From Lactifluus volemus (taxonomy: Eukaryota > Basidiomycota > Agaricomycetes > Russulales > Russulaceae), in contig WTXI01000081.1 of NCBI GenBank assembly GCA_022376515.1, positions 85,747 through 149,746 on the forward strand: a stretch of DNA of 64,000 nucleotides, written 5' to 3'. The notes under the pieces were generated by a model. It saw only the letters and a program-made list of their open reading frames with translations, ran no database searches and was not told the DNA's origin. Below are positions 42,281 to 54,484 of the stretch, one piece after another. The number at the start of each line of letters is the position of its first letter. The first letter of the stretch is position 1. Both the position numbers and the translations under genes were made by a program.

Positions 42281-45200
42281 CAAGGGGGTGTCGGGATGGG
42301 AAATTCAGACCGGGGGTCGGAATTCGGCCTTAAGGGCAATAGGGGCTAACCCCCCCCCCCCCCCTTTCCAAATGTAGTATCTGTGTCTCACGGTGCATGT
42401 CACTCCTACTTGTACCGTACTGCGCACGCGGCCAAGCATGCAGCACGCAAACTTTTAATTATAATATACCATCTGTCAATGTGCAACTCGAACTGAGGTA
42501 CTAATATAATGAATTAAGGCCTGGGATTCGTTCACCAAGTGCCGGAGTGGCACATGCAAGGGGCGCCAGTTGGGTTTGTCGGGCGCTCTGAACCAAGCTC
42601 TGAACGCATCGTCGTCGCATCCTCACTCGCGTTGAGGCGAAGCGCACCCCAAGGCACACACAGACTTGGAAGAAATGACACAGGTAGAGGGGGGACGGAC
42701 AGACTCGACAAGTCGAAGGCGGCAGTTAACGACGACGGTGGCTAACCCCAGCGCTACAACTCTCACAGGCCCAGTTCCTTGGGGCAAAGTCGTAGTTCAT
42801 ACAGTGTTGGTGAAACTATGAATAGTTGTCATGAGTCTAGATGCACGAAGACTGGAGTACTGAAGCTCAGGTGGACATACCCAGACTGTCTCACACCCCT
42901 GTACACGACACCTCATAATATTTGTGTTTTCTTCAATCTCCTCATCTGAGATTGTTATCCCACAGATACAAGCATTGAGATTGATAACGTTTGCTTTTCG
43001 CTTTCCAAGCCGTCGTGAATTTCTAGTGCCAATCGCTTCACCTTCCCCTGGAGCTTGCCCTGAAGTCCGAGCCCGAGGGATATGTGGGGGCTTGTGTGGG
43101 GGACCAAAGCTTGTCTCGGAGGCATTGGAGCTTGAACCTATCGCTACAACAGCATCGGGACGCTCACTTGAAAGGGGGCTTCGGGACTTGCTTCGGACTA
43201 GGGAGGATGGAGGAGTGGGTGCCGCGATGGGCTCAGATGGAGGTGGAGAGGCTCGGGCCACGCAAGGGGCCATGCTTGTTGCAGCTGCGGGCAATGACGT
43301 AGCTGGGGTAGGTGGGGCTGGCAAAACACGAATTAAGCAAGGGATAAGACACTAATAGATTCGAATCGCTTCAAGCTTCCACGTACTGGAACTTGAATTG
43401 CGGTCCAAATCGTCACTGCCCCCCCCATCTGAATCTGATTGCAAGTCCTCCCAAATCATAGCGTCCTCCTTGGCGTCATCATCTTCCGAGTCATCAACTT
43501 GGTCATCAGTATCGGACATGGTGTCCGGTCTGGTAGCGTTCATGAGTGTGCAATCTATTGTAATTTGCTTTAAGACGACACTTGCCTTTTCAAAGGGACA
43601 TGGGGCCGGTGGGCATCCGAGATCTGGAGGGAGGGGATGACTCGGCGCTTCTTACGAGCTTTGACGGTGAAGCGTGCATTCCAAATGCGTTTCATACCAT
43701 CTGTTTCAGACCGGGCAAGTAACACTTGAGAGGGAAAATGAGCCGTAGAAGCCAATCGGTGGCGCATGCGATAATGCGCATGAAGGCTGTATGTCCAGAC
43801 TGCAGGGCTACCATCTGGACAAAGCGTGCATACAGTCGGTACATTAGAGCATGGAGAGGACTCAGATGATGTAGCAGCGCTCGCATAGTTAAACCGGACA
43901 AGATTTGGACATGAAGATCGCTTTTGGTCAATAGACAGGCTCCCTTTCTTGCCTCGACCCTTTTTGATATATATTTGACACATAGGAGCTGGCCGAAGGC
44001 ATAGGCCACATCGCTCTTCTGAAGAATTCAGTGTTGGGTCGAATAGAACGTGTGCAGCCATGTGTTCAAGGATGCGCTGAGGTTTTTGCCAGTCCAGGAG
44101 AGCGGAGGGGCCACATCGTGAACAGTCACTGGACTCTCCTACACTCACACTGTTTGATTCCCCTGCTGCCTCACACACGAAGCATGCGCTTCCTACTGTA
44201 ATGTCATGCTAGTTAACGTGTGTAACTTGAGATTCAAGTTGAGAAAAGATCGAACTCACCAGAGCTTCGATATGGAAAGTGTTCAGACACTTTGACCTTT
44301 GGTAGCTTCCGGCGGTCTTGTGGGCGGAGCTCCTCGAAGAGAGTACAGGACAAGGTAACCAAGAAAGTGCTCTCAAAGAGAAACATTGGCGTTCCAGGTT
44401 TCTGCACGGATATTGAGGGATTGATAGGGTGAATGTAGTCACCCTGGACGTTGTCGCATAGTCCATCCATATATCGGGACCAGCACCAATCATGGACCTG
44501 TGTTGGATCATCTTCAACCGTCGCCGGACGAAGACGGAGGACTTGGAAATCCACAGCCGCGCTTGGGTCGCCAAGTAGATGCAGAGGGAGTTCCTCGAGG
44601 TTGTCTCTGCCTGCAAACCTGATCCGATTGATCTGAGCAACAGCTAAGACAATGAGCTCCCCAGATCGGACAAGTACAGCGATAGGGTTTCCAATACGGA
44701 GGGAAGGGGCCCCTAAGACGCTCTCATTCAGTACAAGAGAATCTGAGCTTGCCGTTTCAAAGCATGGCAACTGTTGGACACGTTTTAGACGATCGGTGGA
44801 TGACCGGGTAGTATTATATTCCATTCGTCGTCGGAGCGCCCTTGCCTTTGATGTCTTCTCACCCTGAATTGTAATATCCGATGTGACTTGGTTTCGAGGC
44901 ATTTCATCGGCAATCGCATCCTCGATATCGCCGTCATGTGTGTATGGATGCCCTGGTGACGCCACTAGATCTTCCTTCAAGTTGATAGATTGAGAACTAC
45001 CTGACAACACAGTAGTGTCGTACTCGTCGTCGTCATCGTATTGGTTGACAAGTGGTCGCCCAAGTGGTGCAAGGATGTCATAGGACGACTCGGAGTCACT
45101 GGCAGCGAGATCCATTAATGCCGGCCCAAGCTCAGGGATAAGTTCAACTGCCTTGCTACGCCCAAGGAGCCAGCAAGTGTGCAGGTTTACTTTAGCAACA

Positions 45201-48200
45201 GAGACATCACCTTCCCAACTCATGGGGGTGATATGATCGACCTTGGACGATATTTCGCCATCATGTTGGGAGATAACAGGAAGCGTGAGGCGACGAGTAC
45301 CATGGTCCCATTCTGGGTGCTCGGCAAGAATAGCGGCCACTTCTATAAGTCCAGACGCGCGGCTACCAAGTTGTAGGGTATCCACGTTCACATCAGTGCC
45401 GACAGCCGTGCGAACGAGACCAAAGAAGGTCTCCAGGCGATCTGTCCCTAGTAGAATTAAATAGAAGTTGTCTGTGGGGTTATCGACCTTCATTTTTGCG
45501 ACACAGAAGTACACATTCTTGATCATGATCATGATGTCGACATAGGACTGAGTAGGGATGAATCGAGTGCGGGCCAAGTTATCCCTGAACAAAAAGAAGG
45601 CGAGATGAGCGGCAGCACTTAGATGGGTGAGCTGGGCGCAAAGATCGAGATTGATCTGAATATACGGCATAATTAAGTGGCGCGCGAAATTGCCATAGAT
45701 GTTGAGCGCTTCCCGGGCGCGTGAGAAGACAGGGTCTGAGCCAGGAGGTGGTGGAGGAAGGGACCACACTTCCTTCAATAGAGAGTACGCAAGGATGACG
45801 TCTTGTTTGTCATTTGGATTGAGGAGCGATTGTATGCGATGAGGTGCAACACCATTGGAGCCCAGGTGAATGCGGAGTGTGGTGGGGGTAATACAAAAGC
45901 CTTGAATTTCGATCCCCTTGTTCCGCATCAGAACGTTACGTTGACGCTTGATGACATGTTTGAAATCCTTATCAGCCGTAATGTCATCAGGCCCCACAAG
46001 GAAATTCATGAGCTCAAGGGGACGGAGCTGTGCATAAATTGGGGAGCTTCGATTGAGCACAGATGACATGGTGACAAGTACCAGAGCATCGCCACGCTTT
46101 GCTTCACCATCAGATGCAATGCAGACCGTCCTATAAAGTGTGTTATTTCTTGTGCTATGTTTCGTGCAGACCTCAAGAACGGCTTTGATCAGATTTGCGT
46201 GCTGTTTGCCCGTTTCAGCTTTGCAGGTGCCCGAAAGCAGTATTGGCAGGGCGGCGTATTCCCTCGGCTTGGGTGATAATGCACCTATTGCCGCAACAGT
46301 TGCCTGTGTGAAATGTGGACACGAAGGTGCGTCGTTATATCAGTTGTGAAGCCGAGCGTGAGTATAACAACACTGCGTACCTCCGATGCAAGGTGTACCT
46401 GGTCGTGCGCGATTGCATCGCATAGCATATCAAGCTCCCTTTCCGAGGTAAAGTCCAAGGGAATACTGTGATTGTGTTCACGGCATGTCCCCAGAAATTT
46501 GTTCGTTGAATCGTCCCAGCGGATGCGCTTCTCCGTTGCTAGCTCATCCAGCATAACGACTTCATGTATAATTTTTTGAGTGCCCCCTCCGAGTCTGAGT
46601 CCGAGTCCGAGTCCTGGCCCAGAGTGGCTTTCACAGATCGAATCCCGAGCAGCATAGCATGATTGAAGATTTGCTTCAATCTCAGCAAGAGTAGGGAAGG
46701 AAGGCGACACCACCAGTGCGTGCAAGACTGTATTGCGCCGAATTGTTGTGAGACTTGGCAAGGCCAAGGACCGGTGGGCAAACTCAGCAACGCGGGCTCC
46801 CCCTAGCCGAAGAAGGACGATTGAACGCATGATGTCGTCCTTGGAGTAACCTCTGGGTTGGTAAAGCCTGTCTGCCGCACGCTCGTACTGTTGAATGAGA
46901 GCCTTGATCCCTGTCCTGTGATTTAATCCTGCCTGTACCAGCGAAGCCACACGATCGACGCGCCCACTTGCTACAGCGAGCACCCATTGCTTGTGGTCTT
47001 CCAACGCTCCCATCTTTCCCAGCAACTTTCGACTGTCATTGAGCTTCGTCATACGCAGGGTTTCAATGCGGTCTTGTTTGCGCCTTACGATAGTTGCAAG
47101 CCCACCAACTCCATGGTAAACAAGGGAATATTCTCGTGTGCACCATACTTGATTCTGTCCATGATGCCCATGTAGAGGGTACTTGAGGTGAGATTTTCGC
47201 ACTCTTCACAGGCCTCGCGCTCGTTTCGCGTTACGTTCTTACATAACTTTGATTGTATGTGGAACGCATCATCACTTGTCCAGTAATTCCATGGCATGAA
47301 CCGTTCACGGTGTAGGCCAAACGGATATGACGTATGAGGGCTCTTCCCATCTGGGAATGGGACACAAATACCCCGACATGGGCACTTGCATGGACGTTTT
47401 GCAGCCGCGCCGGCCTGTGGTTGGACTTGCTGCTCGACTTGCCCTTGGACTTGGACGACATCCCCTTGACCTTCCCCATCTGAGTCTAGGCTATCAACGT
47501 CAATTACTTCCGAGGGCTGGGATGTCCTTGGGCTTGTTCTTGGGCTGGCCAAATCTGGAGGACTCGGCAAGGAACTCGGATACCTGGCTTGTTGTGTGAG
47601 TGCCCATTGCTGCTTGACAAGGCATACACACTTACTGGCTTTCTAGCTCACTAATGAGCATCTGTACTTTGGTTTCAAACAACGCCGCTTCAAGACCTCG
47701 TTTGACAACAAAATGCTTCAAGAATCGAATGAACCCATCCAAGCCGTGCGGTCCACGATTCAGCATATGCGGAACGGCAGCTCGCGCTTCTGTCTCTCCC
47801 CACCCAAAAGAGGCCTTGAACATAGGATTCAAGATCGCCCAGTCGTCCTCATCAGGCTCCAAGTTGGCAACACAGGCGTGGGGATCGATAGCAAATGCGT
47901 TAAGGCGATGATCTAGAGCTGCATAAGGTACGCTGGATGGGATTCGATTCACGGCAGCCTCAAGCTGATGAATGATTTCGATAGCACTTTGACCTTGACC
48001 TTGACCTTGACCTTGACCTTGGCTTTGGCTTTGACGGGCATGGGTTTCAGCCCCTTTCTTGGCCCCTTTCGACGCAGCCTGAAACTGTGTCATTCTTGAT
48101 GTCTTTGGCTTGGTCTTTGATGCAAGTTTCGATGGCTCGGGCCCTTGCGCCTTGCCTTGCGCGTTTGCTTTCTCGGGCCTGAGGGAAGGATCGAGCCAAG

Positions 48201-48999
48201 CCATGGATGAGCCAAGGGATGAGCCGGAGGTTTCTTCAACGCTTGCTTCAACAGGCAAGTCAACGGGGGGTGGTGCTGACACGGACGGTGGATTTAAAGG
48301 CACTTTAGGCAAGAAGAATGTTTCCAATACGTGGTTGGGCTTTGGCCGCCACCTGGTGTCAAGACTGGTGTCTTGACTCGCTTTCTCTTGCGCTTTCTTT
48401 TCTGCCGCGCACAGGGCTGCGCGACATGCCTTGGAGCCACGATGTGACTCAAGGTTCCTGCGTCCGCCTGTTCCGACATGAATCATCTCTTTGCACGCGG
48501 GGCATTCAAGGGTGCTCCCATCATTGAATTTATTTGAGCCTTGGTCTAAGCCCCTATCTTGGCTTCGGTAGTGACACCTAAATTAGGGACTCTGTATCCG
48601 GTTTGCAGTGTAAATGACGTCATACCTTATTTGAGTCTTTGGCATTTCCCTGTATTTTCTAAGTCCTGGTCGTATAGCAAAGCAGTTTCGGATTTAGCGT
48701 ATGGTGAGGTATTACACGCACACAAGAAGGCAACGGTACTGATTCGAATGCTAGCTACTGACCCATCTACTTAGGTTCTGGATACTGTGGTAGGGACCCT
48801 CCACAGATCTGCAGATCGCGACGTGTCCTGTCACTCTGCCACACTGCCAACTGTTTTTCCACACTTCTGGACACAACCCAGGTCATTGGGTGCCATTTCC
48901 ACAAAAAACTTTCCATGTCAGAATTTTTCATTTACAGATCGAGCCCCCCCCCCCCCCCCCCTACCCCCGGTCAGGAAGTCCCATCCCGACACCCCCTTG
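42281..48999 (-). mobile_element. 6.72-kb DNA transposon, copy B (inverted)
   Basis: Same element as 16650-23369 in the opposite orientation, 6,719 bp, with an 8-bp target duplication CTTGGTAG (42273-42280 and 49000-49007). The differences from copy A that I found are run lengths only: G18 instead of G19 near the end, C3 instead of C4 in exon 2, and C6 instead of C5 near 22957 of copy A. They account exactly for the 1-bp size difference. Near-identity implies recent transposition of both. Confidence 0.93.
42726..48582 (-). pseudogene. Transposase of copy B with one frameshift
   Basis: Mirror of the copy-A gene, with exons at about 47636-48582, 46381-47583, 44260-46303, 43586-44195, 43387-43529, 42881-43317 and 42726-42815. 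Exon 2 has GGG at 47124-47126 where copy A has a run of four, so the frame breaks after ENIPL, before the catalytic core. Everything else reads as in copy A, including the PHD-like finger. Either copy B is recently dead or the base is a sequencing loss. Confidence 0.85.
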
Positions 49000-49007
49000 C
49001 TTGGTAG

Positions 49008-50580
49008 AGGGATTTAGTGGACGGGAGGTTGGTTGGAATGAAGTGGAGTTCACAGGCACCCTTGTGGAGGGCTTCTACCGTATAGTGGCGGTGGCATTGA
49101 TCCGACATATTTCCTATTGCCAAGGGACTAATAGGACTATAGTTAACCTGGCCTCGATCCCAACTGGCACCACGTGCCGGCGCCGCGCATAGCCGAAAGA
49201 TCTTGACGGCAGATGATCAGAATGACCAGACTGAGATTGGAGACGCGAATTTGCTTTGCGTATACGAATCGAAGGACCAGACGTGAAGTTATTTTTCACG
49301 AACGTATGTGACAATGCCAGACTCGACTGTCGCAAATCGTTTCCAATAGAAACCTGATTTTTGATGCACGAAAGAACTGGTACGCCTGCGTGACCACACC
49401 GTCGGTGGCCCACCGGGTACTACCAGGAGTAGTTCCGAGTTGGTTGTGCCTGTATTTAGAAATGAGTCTTGATCTACTGTAATTTCCGAGGTCATCAGAG
49501 TCAAGCCCGAACAGCCTGAGCCTGACCCATTTGCATACTTACAATCCAACAACACCTCATTTTTCGACTTGTTTTTCGACCTGGTAAAGGGCTAGACGAC
49601 ACCGTGATGGATACTCTAGTGAGTGGTCATCCAGCGATCCCCATAACACTTGCCATAACAATTAATTGATGCTGCAAGTTTACAAACAACCACTGGCCAC
49701 ATCCGCGGCTCGGTGCTCGCAACCGAGAGCAGGGCCGATGATTACGTAAGCCTCCGGGAAGAACACCGGAAACCAAGCCGGAAACCGATCTTTTGGAGGG
49801 GTACGATACAGTAGCGGTGAGCCGGGGCAATGATGCCGCAAAAACCAGGAACCATCAAACACCAGCGGTCCGAAACGTTCAACGGTAAATATCTGAGCAT
49901 CGCTCGTTGCTCCGGGCCGTCGTCAGGCCAACTACTAATTACTTATCGCCACAGAGCCGACCCTTGATTGCAGCATTTGGCAATCGATGGACTTTCCATG
50001 CCAGTGGATAATCCATGGTCGCTCCATGTTCGCTGCAACGACTCGTGAAAGACCCACTGCCCAAACCTAATCTCGGAGACCATGATCGCCCAAAACCACC
50101 GTTCCGAGGTGTATGTATGCTGCCTGTTCCTATGCTGTGTCCTGTTTAGGATGGCGGTGCCGGCGGCAATCTGAATAAGGACTGATGACAAAGTCATCCT
50201 TTCTTGGAAGTGCAATGATCTACGTCTCCAGCGACCAGTAACAGGTAAGTTAAAGTGAATCATGCACCAATCACGTCTTAGGGTCACAGATTGCGGTGTT
50301 TCCCCGCTCCGAGTCCCACTGGCATCACCTCTTGGAAACTTGAATTTTGTTTCAAACTCGAGATTTCAAACTCGAGAGGTTTACCAGGACGACGTGGTAC
50401 AAATGGTCTACGAGAATGACCCTACCATGTCGCCACCATCATGTATTTCATCTAACCGGCGCCCAATACCTGGCCTTTACCTTGACAGGTGTCTTGAGCG
50501 CACTTTTTCATTCAAGTTTCCATCAGGGTTGTTGTCAAATACTGCAGATAGGTGGTTACTACTTACTACGCCCCCCCACG
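49008..50580. other. No recognisable gene
   Basis: Frames up to 142 codons with no family features. It ends in the putative promoter of the DUF6533 gene. Confidence 0.5.
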
Positions 50581-50589
50581 CTTATATGA

Positions 50590-50598
50590 TATATAAAG
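50590..50598 (+). promoter_or_regulatory. TATA box upstream of the DUF6533-type gene
   Basis: TATATAAAG lies about 75 bp before the first candidate ATG at 50672. Confidence 0.5.
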
Positions 50599-50671
50599 CC
50601 CACTCTGGTCTTGTAGCTTTGCCTCTCCAAGGAAAGTGTGAGCGTCGCTTTACTCGCAGATTGAGCCTGCT

Positions 50672-52379
50672 ATGTCCCTGGCGAACATAGATCTCGGCCC
50701 AAACGCTGGGCAGTATATGTAAGTAGTTGCAAGCTCCGAGTCCTTTTCCCCGCTCTCTTCGTTGACTGGTATTTATCCTAGATACCTCAATTCTATCTGC
50801 AATATCTCAGCTGCAGGTGAGCTTGCCACTCGTCCACGTCAAAGGCGAACCCAGGGTGTTTATGCCCACCTGTCCCTTTCTAGCGATATTGTATTACGAA
50901 TATGCACTCACATTACCTCGGGAAATTCAATACCTCTGGCCTCCACACAACAAACAAGGGTGGTTCACGACAGCCTGCCTTCTCAATCGCTACCTCGCCG
51001 TAATTGGCCACCTCCCGACTGTAGTATCGTATTTCCTTTCAGGGAGTCCTACGGTGCGTCATTTACCTTGAAAAGTGTCAACTTTGGCTGAGATTGACTG
51101 AGCACAGCTGTAAGTTGCTGTACACATTCCATGATGAAAGCTCGTCAGATCGTATACTTAGCTGTGATGATCTTCATACGTTCCGCAAGACCCTTGTAGT
51201 GAACATGCAAATCATCGCTGGACGTAGGTTCCAAGAAGCTTCATTCTGTCTCACTGGTCCTGACCCCCACGAAGTCCTATGCCTAGTCCGCGTCTATGCA
51301 TTGTATAGCCGAAGTCGCCGCATCCTATCACTGCTCCTCACGATTGGCTTCGGGGCAATTATCAATGCATCTGTATGTCGAGATCCCCAAGTGTTTGTGT
51401 TCATCATATTCATATCATCATTTTTGGGAAGGTGATGCTGGTCATTGCCCCTCGCGTTGGAGGCGAAGAAATCCTCGTCATTTCCGATATTCGTGGATGT
51501 AACCAGTTCACCCCGTTTATAGGGTGCGTAACCTATCCTGCTTGATGATCCAACATCGGCACGACTCAACGACGTTTTTGTGTTTAGGGGTCTATGTAAG
51601 TCTCTGAGTCACAGTCACCACGGCACCAACTGAAAAACTCGATGAAACAGATGGCGCTTTAGCATGGAGTGGTGTACTCATTTTTGACAGCGTGGTATTC
51701 TCCCTTACTCTGTACAAAGCCTTGTCAGTTGGGAGAGGCGTTTGGTTACTGGATTTGATTGTTCGTGATGGTGCGTCGAGTCGATTCCGTTACTTCCGCC
51801 ACGGGGCCTCATCATCATCTTAGGTGCTCTGTACTTCTCGTACGGGCTATTCTATTAACTTGTTGACGAAGGGTTGACGATCTCTTTGAAGGGTACTCTT
51901 CATCATGAATCTAATAAATATCTTGATGCTTTGGGTGCGTCGCCATTGCATCTAACAGCTTTCTAAATATTAACACTATGCCTGGACTAGTGTTCCCCTG
52001 TATGTCACCAGCCATTTGTCGTTGCCAGAGCCTCGTTTCTCACATCGTTTCCGTCAAACACAGCCTTTGCTGAAGAATTCGACTGCAACCTTAACGAGCG
52101 TGTATGTCTTGATACCACCTCTGGTGTGACCAGCCTGATGTTTGATCTTGGATGTACAGGCTCTCGACCACTCTCGTATCCCGTCTCGTGTTGAACCTCC
52201 GCGAGCAAGATTCTTCGATTTCGCGCGTATCAACAAGCATAGATCCGAATCATAAGTTTCAGGCGGCTCCGTCGCCCGCAGAACTTGTGGTATCCACTTG
52301 GGATGTTACCTCAATCGGGGCGCCAGACGACCGAACGAAAGCCACGAGCCAAGCCCGCACTGTCGTTGGCACGCCTTGA
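50672..52379 (+). CDS. DUF6533-type multi-pass membrane protein (possibly degenerate)
   Basis: Exon fragments on the plus strand follow the order of this Agaricomycete family. After a short start exon (MSLANIDLGPNAGQY, followed by a GTAAGT donor) comes the DUF6533 core ILYYEYALTLPREIQYLWPP ... LLNRYLAVIGHLP (about 50883-51020). Then come LVRVYALYSRSRRILSLLLTIGFG (TM, about 51280-51350), WSGVLIFDSVVFSLTLYKALS with VWLLDLIVRDG (about 51665-51775), ALYFSYGLF (about 51829) and the C-terminal STTLVSRLVLNLREQD (about 52155-52205), ending near 52379. Several short introns are needed, and I could not join all exons in one frame with consensus sites, so it may be decayed. Function unknown; the family is predicted to have about seven membrane segments. 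Confidence 0.65.
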
Positions 52380-52502
52380 ACTTTGTCACTCGAGACAAAA
52401 CAGATTAGGAAAGTTCTTCCGGGAATGGCGACGCTGGCTGAGTGCACAGTGACAAAAGGCATCAACAGATCGTTCCAACGAAAGGCTGCGAATTCTCGGC
52501 AA

Positions 52503-53230
52503 TAACGTAATGCATTCCATGACTTGCCTCACAACGTCGGCCAGCCCACGAAACGAATAATCACTCTACTTCTCCATGGCTTTACCTGCTCGGGTTGGAC
52601 CGATGTTTACTAGAACCAAGAGTCTCGAACCCCGTCGACCCTACCGTCGCGATTCATCGGTCGCTGCTCGATACGTAGTAGGCGTAGTGGTATCCTGGGT
52701 CAGCGTTGCTCATGCCTAGGTCGAAATAAACCTGCGCATTGTTCATAGTGCTACTGCTGGCATGTGGTAGAGTAGCAGCTTGAATGTCTAGTATTTCAGA
52801 GGCAGGGTGTACAGGCTCGGCGACAAAGATATGATTGATGCGACCAAGGTCTGTCAGCAATCTTTTCAGGACCAGACAAACGATTTTCCCCTCCTGAGGA
52901 CATCTACATCTACTTCCACTCGATACAGTCGGGTGGGATGCTCGGTAATCTCAATATATAGGACCCCGACGTTCCCTCAGATAGGTGGGACTTCGCCTTT
53001 TTTAACCCAGTTCATATGAGAATATGACCAGGTGACATATGACAAAACTATACAATCTCAGACTCAGTGTCAACTCCAAACAAGTCCAATTCCACTGGCA
53101 CGCGACTATAACTTGGTATAGCGTGGGACTTGGATCAGCTCGAGGGTCGAGTCTGCTCAACCATGGCAGGATGCTGCTCAGCCGGAATTGATTAAGTTAC
53201 TTTGATGCGTGCGCAGAAGCATCCCCAGAG
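52503..53230. repeat. Duplicated non-coding segment, copy 1
   Basis: 52503-52630 and about 52990-53230 match 56680-56990 (GCATTCCATGACTT, TGGCTTTACCTGCTCGGG, ACCGATGTTTA, CAGCCGGAATTGATTAA). Copy 1 has about 360 bp of extra sequence between the two blocks. No gene. Confidence 0.65.
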
Positions 53231-53248
53231 GATAGAGTCAAGAATAAG

Positions 53249-53560
53249 TTTTTTTTTTTTTTGAATCCAGCTTATATAGCGCAGCATGATTTCAAAAACA
53301 AAGACGCGCTCGGCTACGTAGACTACGTGGGCCTGGGGTGGGCGGGGTTGGATGAGGGTTGGGGTCACGACACAAGGTGAGGGTGGGTGGGAAGGACAAA
53401 CAAGAGTAAGTATCGTAGCTAGTCGTCGTAGAAATGTATTCCGAGTCGCGCGTTCCCTCGGTTGTCCGAGAGTGTGGGAACATTTCCCTCTCAACACGAC
53501 CTCTCACCACTTCATCGTCACACCTCTTGCCCTTGCTTCCTGAATACAGTGAAACTTTTT
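53249..53560 (-). mobile_element. Possible retroposon (SINE/LINE 3' end)
   Basis: A T-run at about 53249-53263 followed by TTGAATCCAGC is, on the minus strand, an ATTC-A(n) tail like the two other retroposons in the window. A target duplication and the 5' boundary could not be found, so the extent is approximate. Confidence 0.4.
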
Positions 53561-54484
53561 TGATTCCAGCGTGTGGAATATCTACCATGCCTCGAGGAAC
53601 GAAGCCTAATGGTGCCCGGAAAGAGCAGAATGCCACACAAACAGTGGTCTATTCCTGAAAACGAGCCAAGACGTTGGTGAGTGAGTTGCCTTCTCCGTAC
53701 TCCACACAGATTTCCTGTGTCTGCAGTATATTATGAGCCTGCCTGACCTGAATGACAAATTCATAGCGGCCATTCCAACACTTACGCGATCACCGTCATA
53801 CGTCTCGAAAACATCAACAAGAATTGAACGCTCAGGCCGCACTGGGGATGTACCGCCTCGAGCTCGCGAATGACCATTATTTCCCGCGAGTCCAAGTCAG
53901 CGAATACTTCAAAATATTTAATTGTGTGTCGACTTGTGGACATAATTACATGTTCATATTCGGGAGAGTACGTACAGTGCTGTCCCTCCACCCAATGCCA
54001 TAACGATGGCTGTTGGGCGTAACTAATAGTAAGCGCTCTCGAGAACCGCGCCTATTGCTGCTCATCGCGGTGGACTTTTCCTTCGATGTTCCTCTTCTCA
54101 GGGACACCTTTGTATCGTCCGTTAGTACCCTTGTACTTTATACATGATACTTAATGATACTCAGAGTGGATGTTGGCCTCTATCGCTGCCAGAAATCGGA
54201 TAATGGTATTTTTATGAGCGCTTGCTGTACACGTGCATCATGTGACCTGCATCGTGCGACCTCAACAACACAGCCTCTCTGCGGCCTCAAGTGAACCATC
54301 AACGCCTCTGTCGAATAGTTCTCTTTCTTGCAGGTACGTCCAGAATCCACTGCAATAGCAGTCTAAGCTAACTCTGTGCTTGGTAAGGTTGAATTTCGAA
54401 TCATGGGCCGGGGCAGTCACACTCGACAGCCCATTATGCGTCACCGGAAAGCACGTATTAATCAAAAACGACCGGGTACGTCTC
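53561..54484. repeat. F-box upstream repeat (inverted)
   Basis: Reverse-complement match to the repeats at 32316-33221 and 36066-36900, lying upstream of a plus-strand F-box gene, so it is a conserved upstream block of the family. Confidence 0.6.

Noticed and set aside
50262..50690. A 142-codon frame upstream of the DUF6533-type gene
   Set aside because: It overlaps the TATA box and the likely start exon in another frame and has no membrane or family features.
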